In this document: piece by piece, positions 35,745 through 47,568 of the stretch | How positions within the stretch are numbered: the stretch's first letter is position 1 | Layout: every line of letters begins with the position of its first letter | NCBI RefSeq assembly: GCF_001891085.1 | Contig: NZ_JXUP01000010.1 | Span: forward strand, 33,628-97,627 | Length of the DNA: 64,000 nt | DNA from: Campylobacter concisus | GTDB taxonomy: Bacteria > Campylobacterota > Campylobacteria > Campylobacterales > Campylobacteraceae | Direction of reading: 5' to 3' | The notes under the pieces: model-generated | The model's input: the letters and a program-made list of their open reading frames with translations, nothing else | What the model was told of the DNA's origin: nothing | Database searches by the model: none | Position numbers and translations under genes: made by a program

Positions 35745-38219
35745 ATGATGAGATCACTTTGGTCTGGTGTTTCAGGCCTACAAGCCCACCAGATAGCCAT
35801 GGACGTAGAAGGCAACAATATCGCAAACGTCAATACTTATGGTTATAAATACAACCGTGCAAATTTTGCTGATATACTAAGCCAAACTCCAAGAGTAGCT
35901 ACCGCTCCACAAGGTCAGCTAGGCGGTCAAAATGCTATGCAAATAGGTCTAGGAACGACTATAAACTCAACTACAAGAATTTTCTCGCAAGGCACATTAA
36001 CATCTACTGATAAGCAAACAGACCTTGCACTTCAAGGAAATGGTTTCTTTGTCGTATCTCCAGATGGCGGAACTACAAGATACTATACAAGAAATGGTGA
36101 CTTTGTCCGTGATAAAGCTGGAAATTTTGTAAACAATAGCGGCTATGTCGTTCAAGGCTGGACAAGAGATGAAGAGACTGGCACTATTGACTCAACTGGA
36201 CCGATAAAAAATATTGTGATAAAAGAGGGTCTTACTACTCCAGCAAGAGCGACAACAGAAGTAAAGATAAAAGGCAACCTTGACTCAGGCAATACCATAG
36301 GACAAAGAAGTACGCCTATTTATTCACTAGACTCAGTTGCTGGTGGACGTGACTATAACAATGACGGGATTTTAGATCCAAATGAAGTCCACAATGAAAA
36401 TGATGTAAATAATGATCAGTTTTATACAAACTCAAGAAAAGAACAAAGCTTAACAGAGCGTGGCGTCGATCTTGGTGTTACATTTGATGAGCTTGGAAAT
36501 GGTCTTGCTTTAAGAGATGGACAAGGTATCTGGGTGAGCTATGCAAATGCTAAAACTGAAAAATTTGAAATAGGAAGTAAATCACCAAATAATGTTGGTT
36601 CACTTACTAATAATGGAACTACAAAAAAATTAAATATAACATTAAATGGTGTAAATATAACCGGAGATGTAACAAACATAAGCGATGTTGCAGCTGCTAT
36701 CAACGCTCAGTATAATAAAACTGGCGTTAGAGCTGAAATTTCAGAAGGTAATAAACTAACACTTATAAATAGAAATAACTCAGGTACTACAAAAGAGACA
36801 AAAAATATTCACTTAACTGTCAATACTGGTGATGAATTAGTAGCAGCAACGACAGCAATGGGAGTGGCAAATGGTGGTTTAAAAAATCGAGATATTATCA
36901 CAGCTTATCAATATGTCTATACGAGCTCACAAACAACAGCAGTTCACGAATACAATGATGCGAAAGAAAGGCAAGTAACTACAACAGAAGATCTTCGTGC
37001 TGCTATGCAAAAAGATGCAAGGAGTTACGTTGACTACAATGGAGACGGTCAAATAAGAGTAAACTCAGCTGTACCTAATGCTATAAAACAAGCAACAGAA
37101 GCTCATAATATAACTCCGGGTACTGGTGGAGCAGCTATAGCTGATACAACATGCCAAACAGCTTATAATAATGCTTATAACGCTGCAACTGGTACTCCAG
37201 ATGCAAAACACGCAGCTGGTATCGAAGCACTTAAAAAACTTGCTGATGATTTAAATGATGGCACAAAGATTACTGTAAATAAACTAGGTCAATTTCAACT
37301 AGAAAATCCATCAAATGAAGTAGCAGATCATGCACTTTATATGACAACAACTGGTCTTACAAAGCCAGCTCAAGGTACAAATAATTCGGCTATAAATGAA
37401 AATGTTAGACTTACAACTATTATGAAAGCACTTGATGGCGCACTAAGCCCGGGCCAAGCTCTAAGAGCAAGTGGAAAGATGATGATGTCAAGCCACGGCT
37501 CAACGGCAGAAATTTTTGACTCACTTGGTTCAAAACACACAGTTAGTATCAAATGGACAAAGACAGGCACTACAACAGATGGTGGAACTGAGTGGAGCAT
37601 GGTTATACAAGTGCCAGAGCCAGCTAAGATAAACTACACAGGTGAAGGTCCGGATAATGTTATAACTGGAACAGCTAGATTTAACGCAAATGGCTCACTT
37701 GCAAGTTTTCATCCAGCAACGATAACATTTTCAGCTAACAACGGCTCACAAAGTGGCCAAAACATTAGTTTAAATTTTGGTCTTGGAACTGACTTTAACG
37801 GCTTAACAAGCTTTGATAAAGACTCATCAACTGAATCAATCTCGCAAGATGGCTACACAGGCGGCACATTAAACGGCATAAAAATAGATGAGACTGGAAC
37901 GATAATAGGCTCATTTTCAAATGGTCAAAGCTTTGGCCTAGCTAAAGTAGCACTTGCTACCTTTACAAATAACGAAGGCCTTCAAAGCGAGGGCGGAAAT
38001 GTCTTTTCACAAACCGCAAACTCAGGCGAAGCAGTTATCGGTGCAGCTGGTACAGGCGATAAGGGAACGATCGCAGCTTCAAAACTTGAAGCTAGTAACG
38101 TCGATCTAAGCCGTGCGCTAACAGATCTTATCGTTATTCAAAGAGGTTTCCAAGCAAACTCAAAAACGATCACAACAAGTGACGAGATGCTAAATACACT
38201 TCTTCAATTAAAACAATAA
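35745..38219 (+). CDS. flgE: Flagellar hook protein FlgE, large form
   Basis: About 824 residues from ATG 35745 (or 35748) with AAAGGA upstream. A longer open frame from 35628 includes the sigma-54 promoter and so is not coding. The N-terminus MMRSLWSGVSGLQAHQIAMD and the C-terminus (ASNVDLSRALTDLIVIQRGF, then SKTITTSDEMLNTLLQL) are the D0/D1 helices of the axial rod-hook family, and the long variable middle forms the exposed hook domains. Length matches the main hook protein of C. jejuni (Cj1729c, about 840 residues). A hairpin follows. The shorter paralogue is at 49470. Confidence 0.92.
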   Translation: MMRSLWSGVSGLQAHQIAMDVEGNNIANVNTYGYKYNRANFADILSQTPRVATAPQGQLGGQNAMQIGLGTTINSTTRIFSQGTLTSTDKQTDLALQGNGFFVVSPDGGTTRYYTRNGDFVRDKAGNFVNNSGYVVQGWTRDEETGTIDSTGPIKNIVIKEGLTTPARATTEVKIKGNLDSGNTIGQRSTPIYSLDSVAGGRDYNNDGILDPNEVHNENDVNNDQFYTNSRKEQSLTERGVDLGVTFDELGNGLALRDGQGIWVSYANAKTEKFEIGSKSPNNVGSLTNNGTTKKLNITLNGVNITGDVTNISDVAAAINAQYNKTGVRAEISEGNKLTLINRNNSGTTKETKNIHLTVNTGDELVAATTAMGVANGGLKNRDIITAYQYVYTSSQTTAVHEYNDAKERQVTTTEDLRAAMQKDARSYVDYNGDGQIRVNSAVPNAIKQATEAHNITPGTGGAAIADTTCQTAYNNAYNAATGTPDAKHAAGIEALKKLADDLNDGTKITVNKLGQFQLENPSNEVADHALYMTTTGLTKPAQGTNNSAINENVRLTTIMKALDGALSPGQALRASGKMMMSSHGSTAEIFDSLGSKHTVSIKWTKTGTTTDGGTEWSMVIQVPEPAKINYTGEGPDNVITGTARFNANGSLASFHPATITFSANNGSQSGQNISLNFGLGTDFNGLTSFDKDSSTESISQDGYTGGTLNGIKIDETGTIIGSFSNGQSFGLAKVALATFTNNEGLQSEGGNVFSQTANSGEAVIGAAGTGDKGTIAASKLEASNVDLSRALTDLIVIQRGFQANSKTITTSDEMLNTLLQLKQ

Positions 38220-38236
38220 TAACTAAGACTTTTACA

Positions 38237-38259
38237 AAAGGGAGCATTTGCCTCCCTTT
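38237..38259 (+). terminator. Terminator after flgE
   Basis: AAAGGGAG paired with CTCCCTTT around a 7-base loop, 17 bases after the flgE stop; the run of Ts is short. Confidence 0.6.
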
Positions 38260-38337
38260 GAAATTTATGCTTTAAATTTACAAATAAAATCAGCCTTCTT
38301 TTTGTAAAATGTTAAAAAATTTTACAAAAGAGAAAAA

Positions 38338-38967
38338 ATGCAAGTAACACTACTAAATCACACTCCACTAAATATCTGCTCTCATGCGATCCGCACATGC
38401 TGGCAAAGCTTTGAAAAAGGTGATAACGGCGGCGAAAAAGATATTGAGCTAATAGATAGAGTAGGCAATAAATTTAAACACGCCTCGACCTTAGAGCACC
38501 TATACTACAACTTCTACATCCAAGGTATCTCTCGTGCGCTACTTCAAGAGCTAGCTCGTCACCGCTTGGCAAGTCTAAGCGTCAAATCAACCCGCTACAC
38601 GCTAAAAGAGCTAAAAAAAGAGGAAAAATTTGAAGTAGGGCAGTTTGAGCGTGCAGCTAAATTTATTGTACTAACAAATGACGAGCTAGTCGATAACGCA
38701 AGCATAAAAGCGCTTGAAAATTTACGTGAAATTTTAGCCTCAACTACAAAAAGCCTTGACATCGTCAAATACTGCTTGCCAGAGTGCTATAAAACTGAGC
38801 TTACATGGAGCATAAATGCTAGAAGCTTACAAAATTTCATCTCTTTAAGAAGCTCAAAATCAGCCCTTTGGGAGATAAGAAATTTAGCAAATGCTATCTA
38901 CGATGTCTTACCTGAAGAACATAAATTTATCTTTGAAAAATGCTTGCCAGAGGATGAGCAAAACTAA
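38338..38967 (+). CDS. thyX: Flavin-dependent thymidylate synthase
   Basis: 209 residues. It methylates dUMP to dTMP using methylene-tetrahydrofolate and reduced FAD. The ThyX signature RHRLASLSVKSTRY (RHRxxS...SxR) is near residue 78, and EHLYYNFYIQGISRALLQEL precedes it. Length is normal. Purine-rich AAAAGAG sits before the ATG. Epsilonproteobacteria usually rely on ThyX in place of ThyA. Confidence 0.95.
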   Translation: MQVTLLNHTPLNICSHAIRTCWQSFEKGDNGGEKDIELIDRVGNKFKHASTLEHLYYNFYIQGISRALLQELARHRLASLSVKSTRYTLKELKKEEKFEVGQFERAAKFIVLTNDELVDNASIKALENLREILASTTKSLDIVKYCLPECYKTELTWSINARSLQNFISLRSSKSALWEIRNLANAIYDVLPEEHKFIFEKCLPEDEQN

Positions 38968-39006
38968 CATTTGAGTTAGTGTGGAGTGATGAAACGAGCG
39001 CTAAAT

Positions 39007-40113
39007 TTACTTTTGTAAAACGTAAAGAAGCTCGTCTACGTGGATGTTTCTAGCTTTTAAATTTCTACTGCCGCGGTAGGCGTTATACTTTTGGCGCAAT
39101 AGTTGAACCTTGCCCATTTTATTTAGGTTTTGATCAAATTCATCTTGGTTGATAAAACCCTCTGAGTTAAACGAGATAAGCACAAATTTAGCCTTTAAAT
39201 TTGCTATCAGCTCGAAAAATGCCTCGCTTGCTGATGATTTTTTATTAAAAACTGATCTGTTCCAGTCTTTCGCGATACCTGAAACTTTTGAAATATTGCT
39301 TGGCTCAGTGTTGCTTGCGATGAGATTTAGCATGAAGTAGTTTGAGCCGTATGGGTGCTGATTATAAGGCGGATCAAGATAGACTAGATCAAGCCCATCA
39401 AGCTCTTTTGCGAGGAAATTTGCGTCCTTTTGATAGACCTCAAAAGGCACGTTAAAATTTGAAAAAATTGGCTTAGCTAAATTTATATCAGAAGTGATCC
39501 TTGAAATGGCGTTTTGCCCCCTGCCACCAAACTGACCGATGCCATCTTTATTTTTATGAAAACCTTTAAAAATTCCACTTGTATTTGCATGTACGCTTGC
39601 ATTATAAAGAAGCGGAGCTATGAAAAATTTTCTCATCTCCTCTGGCATTAGCTCATCTATGAGCCTTCTAGCAGTGTCGATGAAGATAGCATTTTTTCTT
39701 GTGTAAAAGACCCGCTCGCCAAAAGAGATATTTTCATCATCTTGTGGGGCATAAAGTTTTGTTATAAAGCCTTCAGAAAGATTATCTTCTATCTCTTTTT
39801 CAAGCCTTTTTTGCCAGAAATTTATCTCATCTATTAGCTCATTTGTGGCGTTTTGCAAATAGCATGAGTTTGTGATAAAGCTATAAAGCTCCAAGTCGTT
39901 TGCGACTAGGAATTCGCTATTTTGTTTTAAAAACCTAGCCACCACGCCGCTTCCACTAAAGAGGTCACAGCAGCTAAGCTTCTCTTTTTTAAGCTCGTCT
40001 TTTGCGTATTTTACGCCTAGATCTATAAAGCCTAAAAGAGAGCGTTTGTTACCAAGATAAGTTAAAATTTGCTCTTTTAGATAGGCTTGATTTTCTTGTT
40101 TTACTGGCTTCAA
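39007..40113 (-). CDS. Orphan D12-class adenine-N6 DNA methyltransferase
   Basis: 368 residues. YLGNKRSLLGFI (N-terminal SAM contact), CDLFSGSGVVARFLK (motif I) and LVYLDPPYNQHPYG (motif IV, DPPY) are in the alpha/Dam order. No restriction endonuclease or specificity subunit is near, so it looks solitary. It starts at TTG 40113 one base after the luxS stop, so the two are probably one transcript. It may relate to the solitary methylase (CtsM, RAATTY) that marks DNA for natural transformation in C. jejuni, but I cannot test this from the sequence. The target site is unknown. Confidence 0.85.
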   Translation of the reverse strand: MKPVKQENQAYLKEQILTYLGNKRSLLGFIDLGVKYAKDELKKEKLSCCDLFSGSGVVARFLKQNSEFLVANDLELYSFITNSCYLQNATNELIDEINFWQKRLEKEIEDNLSEGFITKLYAPQDDENISFGERVFYTRKNAIFIDTARRLIDELMPEEMRKFFIAPLLYNASVHANTSGIFKGFHKNKDGIGQFGGRGQNAISRITSDINLAKPIFSNFNVPFEVYQKDANFLAKELDGLDLVYLDPPYNQHPYGSNYFMLNLIASNTEPSNISKVSGIAKDWNRSVFNKKSSASEAFFELIANLKAKFVLISFNSEGFINQDEFDQNLNKMGKVQLLRQKYNAYRGSRNLKARNIHVDELLYVLQK

Positions 40114-40114
40114 A

Positions 40115-40630
40115 TCAGTGCTTTTTTAGTCCCATAGCATCAACGTCAAGCTTGATCTCGTCGTTATTTATGATGACTAAGCCAAGATCAAGAATTTTCT
40201 TTGCTATGGCATGCGCTTCATCAAGAGAGTGCATCTTATAAGTGCCACATTGGAATTTATTTAGCTCTGGGATTTTATCTTGGTCTTTGACTTCTAAAAT
40301 ATCTTTCATAGAGGCTAACCATGCCTTTTTTACAGCCTCTTCGCTAGGTGTGCCGATCACACTCATATAAAAGCCAGTTCTACAGCCCATCGGTGAGATG
40401 TCGATGATCTCTACTCCATTGCCGTTTAGATGGTTTCTCATAAAGCCAGCAAATAAATGCTCTAATGTATGAGTACCCTTTTCTGGCAAAATTTCTTCAT
40501 TTGGCTTACAAAATCTCAAGTCAAAAACACTGATATCATCGCCCTTTGGCGTTTTCATACTTTTTGCTAGTCTTACTCCTGGGGCTTGCATTTTTACGTG
40601 ATCTACACAAAAACTATCAAGTAATGGCAT
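40115..40630 (-). CDS. luxS: S-ribosylhomocysteine lyase LuxS
   Basis: 171 residues. It cleaves S-ribosylhomocysteine to homocysteine and DPD, the precursor of AI-2, in the activated methyl cycle. The metal and catalytic motif [15 protein letters not shown] is at about residues 55-69; the active Cys lies in [10 protein letters not shown], and a further metal Cys is in [18 protein letters not shown] precedes the ATG. The DNA methylase gene follows immediately, so an SAM consumer and an SAH recycler are paired. Confidence 0.96.
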   Translation of the reverse strand: MPLLDSFCVDHVKMQAPGVRLAKSMKTPKGDDISVFDLRFCKPNEEILPEKGTHTLEHLFAGFMRNHLNGNGVEIIDISPMGCRTGFYMSVIGTPSEEAVKKAWLASMKDILEVKDQDKIPELNKFQCGTYKMHSLDEAHAIAKKILDLGLVIINNDEIKLDVDAMGLKKH

Positions 40631-40683
40631 ATCTTCTCCTTTAAATTTTTGGTAATTTTAGCGTAAAAAATGTTTAAAATTTA

Positions 40684-40713
40684 AAGGCTCATGCAAAATT
40701 TTACATAAGCCTT
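40684..40713 (-). terminator. Terminator after the ruvC-MOSC pair
   Basis: AAGGCT / AGCCTT with additional CAT/ATG pairing around an A+T-rich loop. On the minus strand it is followed by TTTAAATTTT. It lies downstream of the MOSC gene and before luxS. Confidence 0.6.
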
Positions 40714-40765
40714 GTAATATCTGAATGTTTGTGGGTATTAAAATAACAAAACTTTTACTTAACTA

Positions 40766-41455
40766 TTATAAATTTCTCATATATTCCGTACTATAAATAC
40801 CTTGAATACGTCTTTCCATGTCACCATACCAACTTTTTGGAAGAGTGGTGAGAGAGTTAAATTTCTCTAGTAAATTTAAATTTTCACTTGGCGCGTGAAA
40901 AAGTCTATTTACTTCTAAAATGCTCATATGAACTGGATCTTTTTCTATAACTTCTATCACGTCACCTGCCTTGCACGATCCTGGTGTTATGACGCGGTAA
41001 TACCAGCCAGTAAGGCCAGTTTCAAAGATGTGAGTAGCCATATTTTCATTGCCCCATCTTTTTGAGAGCTTAAAGCATGGCTTTCTAGGCTGCGAGACTT
41101 GAAGCACAAGCGAGCCAATCTTATGGATATCACCCACATAAACGCAGCTCTCATCAAGCCCATCAACACATAAATTCTCTCCCATCGCACCATAAGCCAT
41201 ATTTTTCAATCCTAAAAAACTCTCCCAATCGGTGTAGTTTAAAAACGAATTTGCAAATATAGCTTTTTCTGGGCCTCCATGGTGCTTTGTATCAGCGACA
41301 CTATCACCCACAAAGCCAAGCTCATTTGCAAAAATTTCACCATTTTGAGCTACTTTAAATATAGCTGAACTCCATGGTGTATTTAACTTATCAGTTGCAC
41401 TTTGCGAGCCATAGTTTTTCACCTCGCCAATTAATAATGCTTTTACTATTGCCAT
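40766..41455 (-). CDS. MOSC-domain protein (YiiM-like)
   Basis: 229 residues of the MOSC (molybdenum cofactor sulfurase C-terminal) family. FVGDSVADTKHHGGPEKAIF is the typical YiiM segment, and VSQPRKPCFKLSKRWGN holds the conserved Cys that in related proteins carries the molybdenum cofactor or its sulfur. YiiM-type enzymes reduce N-hydroxylated compounds with a separate electron donor. It lies 16 bases after ruvC on the same strand. Confidence 0.88.
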   Translation of the reverse strand: MAIVKALLIGEVKNYGSQSATDKLNTPWSSAIFKVAQNGEIFANELGFVGDSVADTKHHGGPEKAIFANSFLNYTDWESFLGLKNMAYGAMGENLCVDGLDESCVYVGDIHKIGSLVLQVSQPRKPCFKLSKRWGNENMATHIFETGLTGWYYRVITPGSCKAGDVIEVIEKDPVHMSILEVNRLFHAPSENLNLLEKFNSLTTLPKSWYGDMERRIQGIYSTEYMRNL

Positions 41456-41471
41456 CTTTTTCCTATCAAAT

Positions 41472-41948
41472 TTAGCTTACTCTTAAATTATTCGCATGAG
41501 TTAGTGCAATCGCGATTGCATCGGTGATATCAAGCGGTTTTATCTCTTTATTTATACCTAAAATTTTCTTCACCATAAACGCTACTTGCTCTTTATCAGC
41601 TTTGGCCTTGCCAGTGACAGTTTTTTTCACCTGAAGCGGTGTATACTCGGCAAAATCACCATGAAGCTGTAAAATTTTAAGGCTGAGCGCTCCGCGAAAC
41701 TGAGCGAGTTTTAAAACCGTTTTTGGGTTGTAAGCAAAAAATATATCTTCGATCGCGACCTCGTCAAATTTATGATTTTTAAAGATGAGATCAAGCCCCT
41801 CACAAAGCTCGGTAATCTGATATTGAAGTGTGTTTGGTTTTATTTTTATGAGTCCTGCTTCAAGAAGAGTAGTTTTTAATTTATTTTTTTCAAGTATTGC
41901 ATAACCGCAATTCTTCGTACCTGGGTCGATTCCTAAAATTTTCATCAC
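41472..41948 (-). CDS. ruvC: Holliday-junction resolvase RuvC
   Basis: 158 residues. The N-terminus [16 protein letters not shown] carries the first catalytic Asp, [13 protein letters not shown] the Glu, and the C-terminal [13 protein letters not shown] the last acidic pair. It resolves recombination junctions with RuvAB. ATG 41948 is divergent from dnaA across the origin-like region. The same ruvC/dnaA neighbourhood occurs in C. jejuni. Confidence 0.95.
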   Translation of the reverse strand: MMKILGIDPGTKNCGYAILEKNKLKTTLLEAGLIKIKPNTLQYQITELCEGLDLIFKNHKFDEVAIEDIFFAYNPKTVLKLAQFRGALSLKILQLHGDFAEYTPLQVKKTVTGKAKADKEQVAFMVKKILGINKEIKPLDITDAIAIALTHANNLRVS

Positions 41949-41962
41949 TATCTTTTCAATAC

Positions 41963-41992
41963 TTTTTCACGACTTTTTCACGATGTGAAAAA
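41963..41992. promoter_or_regulatory. DnaA-box cluster upstream of dnaA (origin candidate, left part)
   Basis: Three 9-mers lie within 30 bases: TTTTTCACG at 41963 and 41974, and TGTGAAAAA (reverse of TTTTTCACA) at 41984. These match the T-rich TTTTTCACA-like boxes of epsilonproteobacterial DnaA. The region up to dnaA is otherwise A+T-rich. Confidence 0.65.
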
Positions 41993-42073
41993 GTTTGTCA
42001 GAGTTTAACAAAGGTTTTATTAAAATTAAGATAGTATCACTATAAAAATTCTCGAAATTTAAGGCATAAAAAT

Positions 42074-43384
42074 TTGATAGCAGACGAAATTTTAGAAAAT
42101 CTTTCAACACAAATTTCACCTGAAGAATACCAAAGTTATATAAAGCAATTAAAATTTAACGAAAAGGCTTCAGACGATCATATTATCGTATTTACTGCAC
42201 CAAATGAATTGATGGCTAAATTTATAAATACAAGATATGCTGATAAAATCGCTCATCTATATGAAGTTAGAACAGGCATAAAACCAAATATAGAAATTTC
42301 ATCTACTAAAAGTAGCAAGGTATCAAAACAAAATCAAATAAATGTTAAGCAGATAAAAACACAAAGTAGCATTTTAAATCCAAGCTACACATTTGAAAAT
42401 TTTGTCTGTGGAGCGTCAAATCAATACGCATTTTTAAGCGCAAAAGCAGCCGCTGAAAAGCCTGGCGTACTTTATAATCCACTTTTTATCTATGGCACAA
42501 CAGGACTTGGCAAGACTCACTTACTCCAGTCAGTCGGAAATCACTGCCTAAATAAAGGAAAAACCGTTATTTGCGTAACTAGCGAACAATTTATGATAGA
42601 TTTTACCAGTCACATAAATAACCACTCAATGCCAAAATTTCGTGAAAAATATAGAAACTGCGATGTTTTACTAATAGACGATGTGCAGTTTCTTGGTAAA
42701 ACTGATAAAATCCAAGAGGAATTTTTCAACACATATAATGAACTTTTAGCAAAAAATGGTCAAATAGTTATGACTTCAGATCGACCTCCAAAGACACTAA
42801 AAGGCTTTGAAGATAGGATGATTTCAAGATTTGATAAGGCCTTTATGGCTGATATTACGCCACCTGAACTTGATACAAAAATAGCCATCATCATCAAAAA
42901 ATGCGAATTTGATAAAATTGATCTAAATAAAGAGGTCATAAACTACATAGCTACAAACATGGGAGATAATATCCGTGAGATCGAGGGAGCTATCATAAAT
43001 TTAAACGTATTTAAAACTCTTATGAAAGAAGAGATCACACTTGATCTTGCAAAAAGTATATTAAAAGATTTGATCAAAGAAAAACGTGAAAATATAAATT
43101 TTGATACTATCGTTGAAATAGTTAGCAAAGAACTAAATATCAAACAAAGTGATATAAAAAGCAAATCAAGAGTTACAAATATCGTAGAAGCAAGACGAAT
43201 CATCATATATCTTGCAAAGATGCTTACAACAAACTCAATGCCACAAATCGCAAACTATTTTGGTATGAAAGATCACAGTGCTGTTAGTCATAATATTAAA
43301 AAGATAAATGAGCTAATACAAACTAATGAAATTTTTAGTCTAAAAGTTACTGAATTAAAAAACAAAATTTTGACAAAAGGATAA
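42074..43384 (+). CDS. dnaA: Chromosomal replication initiator DnaA
   Basis: 436 residues from TTG 42074. Domain I (1-75) and a short linker precede the AAA+ domain with Walker A GTTGLGKTHLL (about 140) and Walker B VLLIDDVQFL. Domain IV ends with the DNA-binding signature GMKDHSAVSHNIKKI. It binds the boxes on either side of its gene and opens the origin. dnaN and gyrB follow. Confidence 0.96.
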   Translation: MIADEILENLSTQISPEEYQSYIKQLKFNEKASDDHIIVFTAPNELMAKFINTRYADKIAHLYEVRTGIKPNIEISSTKSSKVSKQNQINVKQIKTQSSILNPSYTFENFVCGASNQYAFLSAKAAAEKPGVLYNPLFIYGTTGLGKTHLLQSVGNHCLNKGKTVICVTSEQFMIDFTSHINNHSMPKFREKYRNCDVLLIDDVQFLGKTDKIQEEFFNTYNELLAKNGQIVMTSDRPPKTLKGFEDRMISRFDKAFMADITPPELDTKIAIIIKKCEFDKIDLNKEVINYIATNMGDNIREIEGAIINLNVFKTLMKEEITLDLAKSILKDLIKEKRENINFDTIVEIVSKELNIKQSDIKSKSRVTNIVEARRIIIYLAKMLTTNSMPQIANYFGMKDHSAVSHNIKKINELIQTNEIFSLKVTELKNKILTKG

Positions 43385-43400
43385 AATACAATATGAAATT

Positions 43401-43480
43401 TGTGAATAAATGTGAAAAAGAAAATATAATTTTTCACATTTCAAATAGCTGTATTTCGATGTTTGAAAGCACTTTTCACT
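43401..43480. promoter_or_regulatory. DnaA-box cluster in the dnaA-dnaN gap (probable oriC core)
   Basis: The 154-base gap contains TGTGAATAA (reverse of TTATTCACA) at 43401, TGTGAAAAA at 43411, TTTTTCACA at 43430 and a weaker CTTTTCACT at 43472, beside A+T-rich DNA suitable for unwinding. In C. jejuni and H. pylori origin elements are placed next to dnaA. Together with the cluster at 41963 this suggests a bipartite origin. Confidence 0.7.
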
Positions 43481-43538
43481 TTTTAACATCACCTACTAAA
43501 ACAAAAAAATTAAATTTAAAAATAGAAGGAAGTTTTTA

Positions 43539-44612
43539 ATGAAGGTTTTAATAAACAAAAATATGCTTGAAAGCATAGTAACAAATACAAATCCATATCT
43601 TGAAAAAAGAGATCTTAGTGCTATAACTTCTCACATTTATATCTCAGCAAAAGATGGTGTTTTAAACATAAAAGCAACTGATCATGAAATAGGTCTAGCA
43701 TATAAGCTAAGTAATGTAAAAATCGTTGATGAAGGTTACGCAACTGCAAATGGTAAAAAATTACTTGACATTATAAAAAGTCTAAAAGACGAAGAAGTGA
43801 TGTTAGAAACTGTAAACAACTATCTTTATATAAAACAAAAAAACTCAAAATATAAACTTCCGATGTATAAATTTGAAGATTTCCCAGAATTTCCAACAAT
43901 TGATGGTAAATCAAAATTTGATGTTGATGCTGTTATGTTAGGAAGAAGTTTAAAGAAAATTTTACCAAGTATTGATAGTAATAACCCAAAATTTGAACTA
44001 AACGGAGCTTTTCTTGATATTAAAAAAGACTTTATAAATATCGTCGGAACTGACACAAGAAGACTTAGTGTATTTAGATTTCAAACACCAACTGAAAAAG
44101 AATTTTCACTTATAATCCCTAAAAAAGCTATCAATGAAATACAAAAATTATTTTTTGACAAGATAGAAATTTACTATGATGAAAATATCTTAATTGCTCA
44201 AAGTCAAAATTTTGAATTTTTCACAAAACTTATAAATGGCAAATTTCCAGATTACGAGCGTGTAATACCAAAAGAGGTAAGAAAAAGACTTCAATTAAGT
44301 AGAGATAAGATGATAGAGGGTATAAAAACTATCTCAATGCTAAGTGATACAATGAAAATATCTTTTGCAAAAGACAATATAACATTTGAAAGTGTTATAG
44401 AAGACAACTCTGAAGCAAAAACTACGATAGATTATCAAACTGGTTTAGAGCTTGGAGATGAATTTTTCATAGGTATAAAAAATAGATATCTACTTGACTT
44501 TTTAAGTAGCATCGAGGATGAAAATTTTGAGCTTGGATTTAATGAAAGCTCACTAGCATTTGTTGTAAATTCAAAAGAATTAACAACAGTAATAATGCCG
44601 ATAAATTTATAA
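43539..44612 (+). CDS. dnaN: DNA polymerase III beta clamp
   Basis: 357 residues, the normal sliding-clamp length, with three repeated clamp domains. MKVLINKNMLESIVTNTNPY begins domain 1, GTDTRRLSVFRF lies in domain 2, and the usual C-terminal strand (KELTTVIMPINL, ending in the MP-x(4)-like motif) is present. AGAAGGAAG precedes the ATG. It lies between the probable oriC and gyrB. Confidence 0.95.
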   Translation: MKVLINKNMLESIVTNTNPYLEKRDLSAITSHIYISAKDGVLNIKATDHEIGLAYKLSNVKIVDEGYATANGKKLLDIIKSLKDEEVMLETVNNYLYIKQKNSKYKLPMYKFEDFPEFPTIDGKSKFDVDAVMLGRSLKKILPSIDSNNPKFELNGAFLDIKKDFINIVGTDTRRLSVFRFQTPTEKEFSLIIPKKAINEIQKLFFDKIEIYYDENILIAQSQNFEFFTKLINGKFPDYERVIPKEVRKRLQLSRDKMIEGIKTISMLSDTMKISFAKDNITFESVIEDNSEAKTTIDYQTGLELGDEFFIGIKNRYLLDFLSSIEDENFELGFNESSLAFVVNSKELTTVIMPINL

Positions 44613-44617
44613 GATAA

Positions 44618-46936
<2,319 letters not shown>

Positions 46937-46953
46937 AAGAAAAAGGATAAAAG

Positions 46954-47568
46954 ATGAGCGAAGAGATGAAATACGGCGAGAAAATTTTAAAAGAATTTGA
47001 CGTAGAGAGTGACCTTGAGGTCTGGGAAAATAAGCAAACAAGGGACTATGTCATAAAGATCACTCTGCCTGAGTTTTGCTGCCTTTGCCCTCGCTCTGGT
47101 TATCCTGACTTTGCCACAATCTATCTTGAGTATATTCCAAATAAGCTAGTTGTCGAGCTAAAAGCGATAAAGCTTTATATAAATAGCTTTATGAATCGCA
47201 ATATCAGCCATGAAGATAGTATAAATGAAATTTACTCTGTTTTAGAGAAAAAACTTGAGCCTAAATTTATGAAGATAGTTGGCGACTTTAACCCACGTGG
47301 AAATGTTCATACGGTTATTGAAATAAGCTCTGATCTAGTTGTAAAAAAGCCAGCTGAAGAGAAAGAATTTGCTCCAAAAAGTAGGGAGAGAAGCTTTAGC
47401 GATAAGCCACGTGAGATACGAAGTACAAGCGATCGTGGCAATAGAGGCAGCAGAGATGATAAATTTAAAAAAGATGACAAACCAAGAAGAAGCTCAAACA
47501 AAGAGGGCTTTAGAAAGATAAGCTATGCCGATGATAAGAAGCCAAAAGTAGTCAAAAAGGATAAATAA
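46954..47568 (+). CDS. queF: 7-cyano-7-deazaguanine reductase QueF with a long basic C-terminal tail
   Basis: 204 residues. It reduces preQ0 to preQ1 with NADPH in queuosine tRNA synthesis. The catalytic Cys and family motif are in PEFCCLCPRSGYPDFATI (about 45-60), followed by the signature ELKAIKLY and NRNISHEDSINEIY. The conserved unimodular enzyme ends near residue 130. The final ~75 residues are a Lys/Arg/Ser/Asp-rich tail (for example SDRGNRGSRDDKF) not found in typical QueF, resembling RNA-binding low-complexity tails. It overlaps the HD gene by one base (TAATG). Confidence 0.92.
   Translation: MSEEMKYGEKILKEFDVESDLEVWENKQTRDYVIKITLPEFCCLCPRSGYPDFATIYLEYIPNKLVVELKAIKLYINSFMNRNISHEDSINEIYSVLEKKLEPKFMKIVGDFNPRGNVHTVIEISSDLVVKKPAEEKEFAPKSRERSFSDKPREIRSTSDRGNRGSRDDKFKKDDKPRRSSNKEGFRKISYADDKKPKVVKKDK

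Noticed and set aside
38964..38982. Short ACTAAC...GTTAGT hairpin after thyX as a terminator
   Set aside because: Only 6 bp, A+T-rich and without a T-run; too weak to call.
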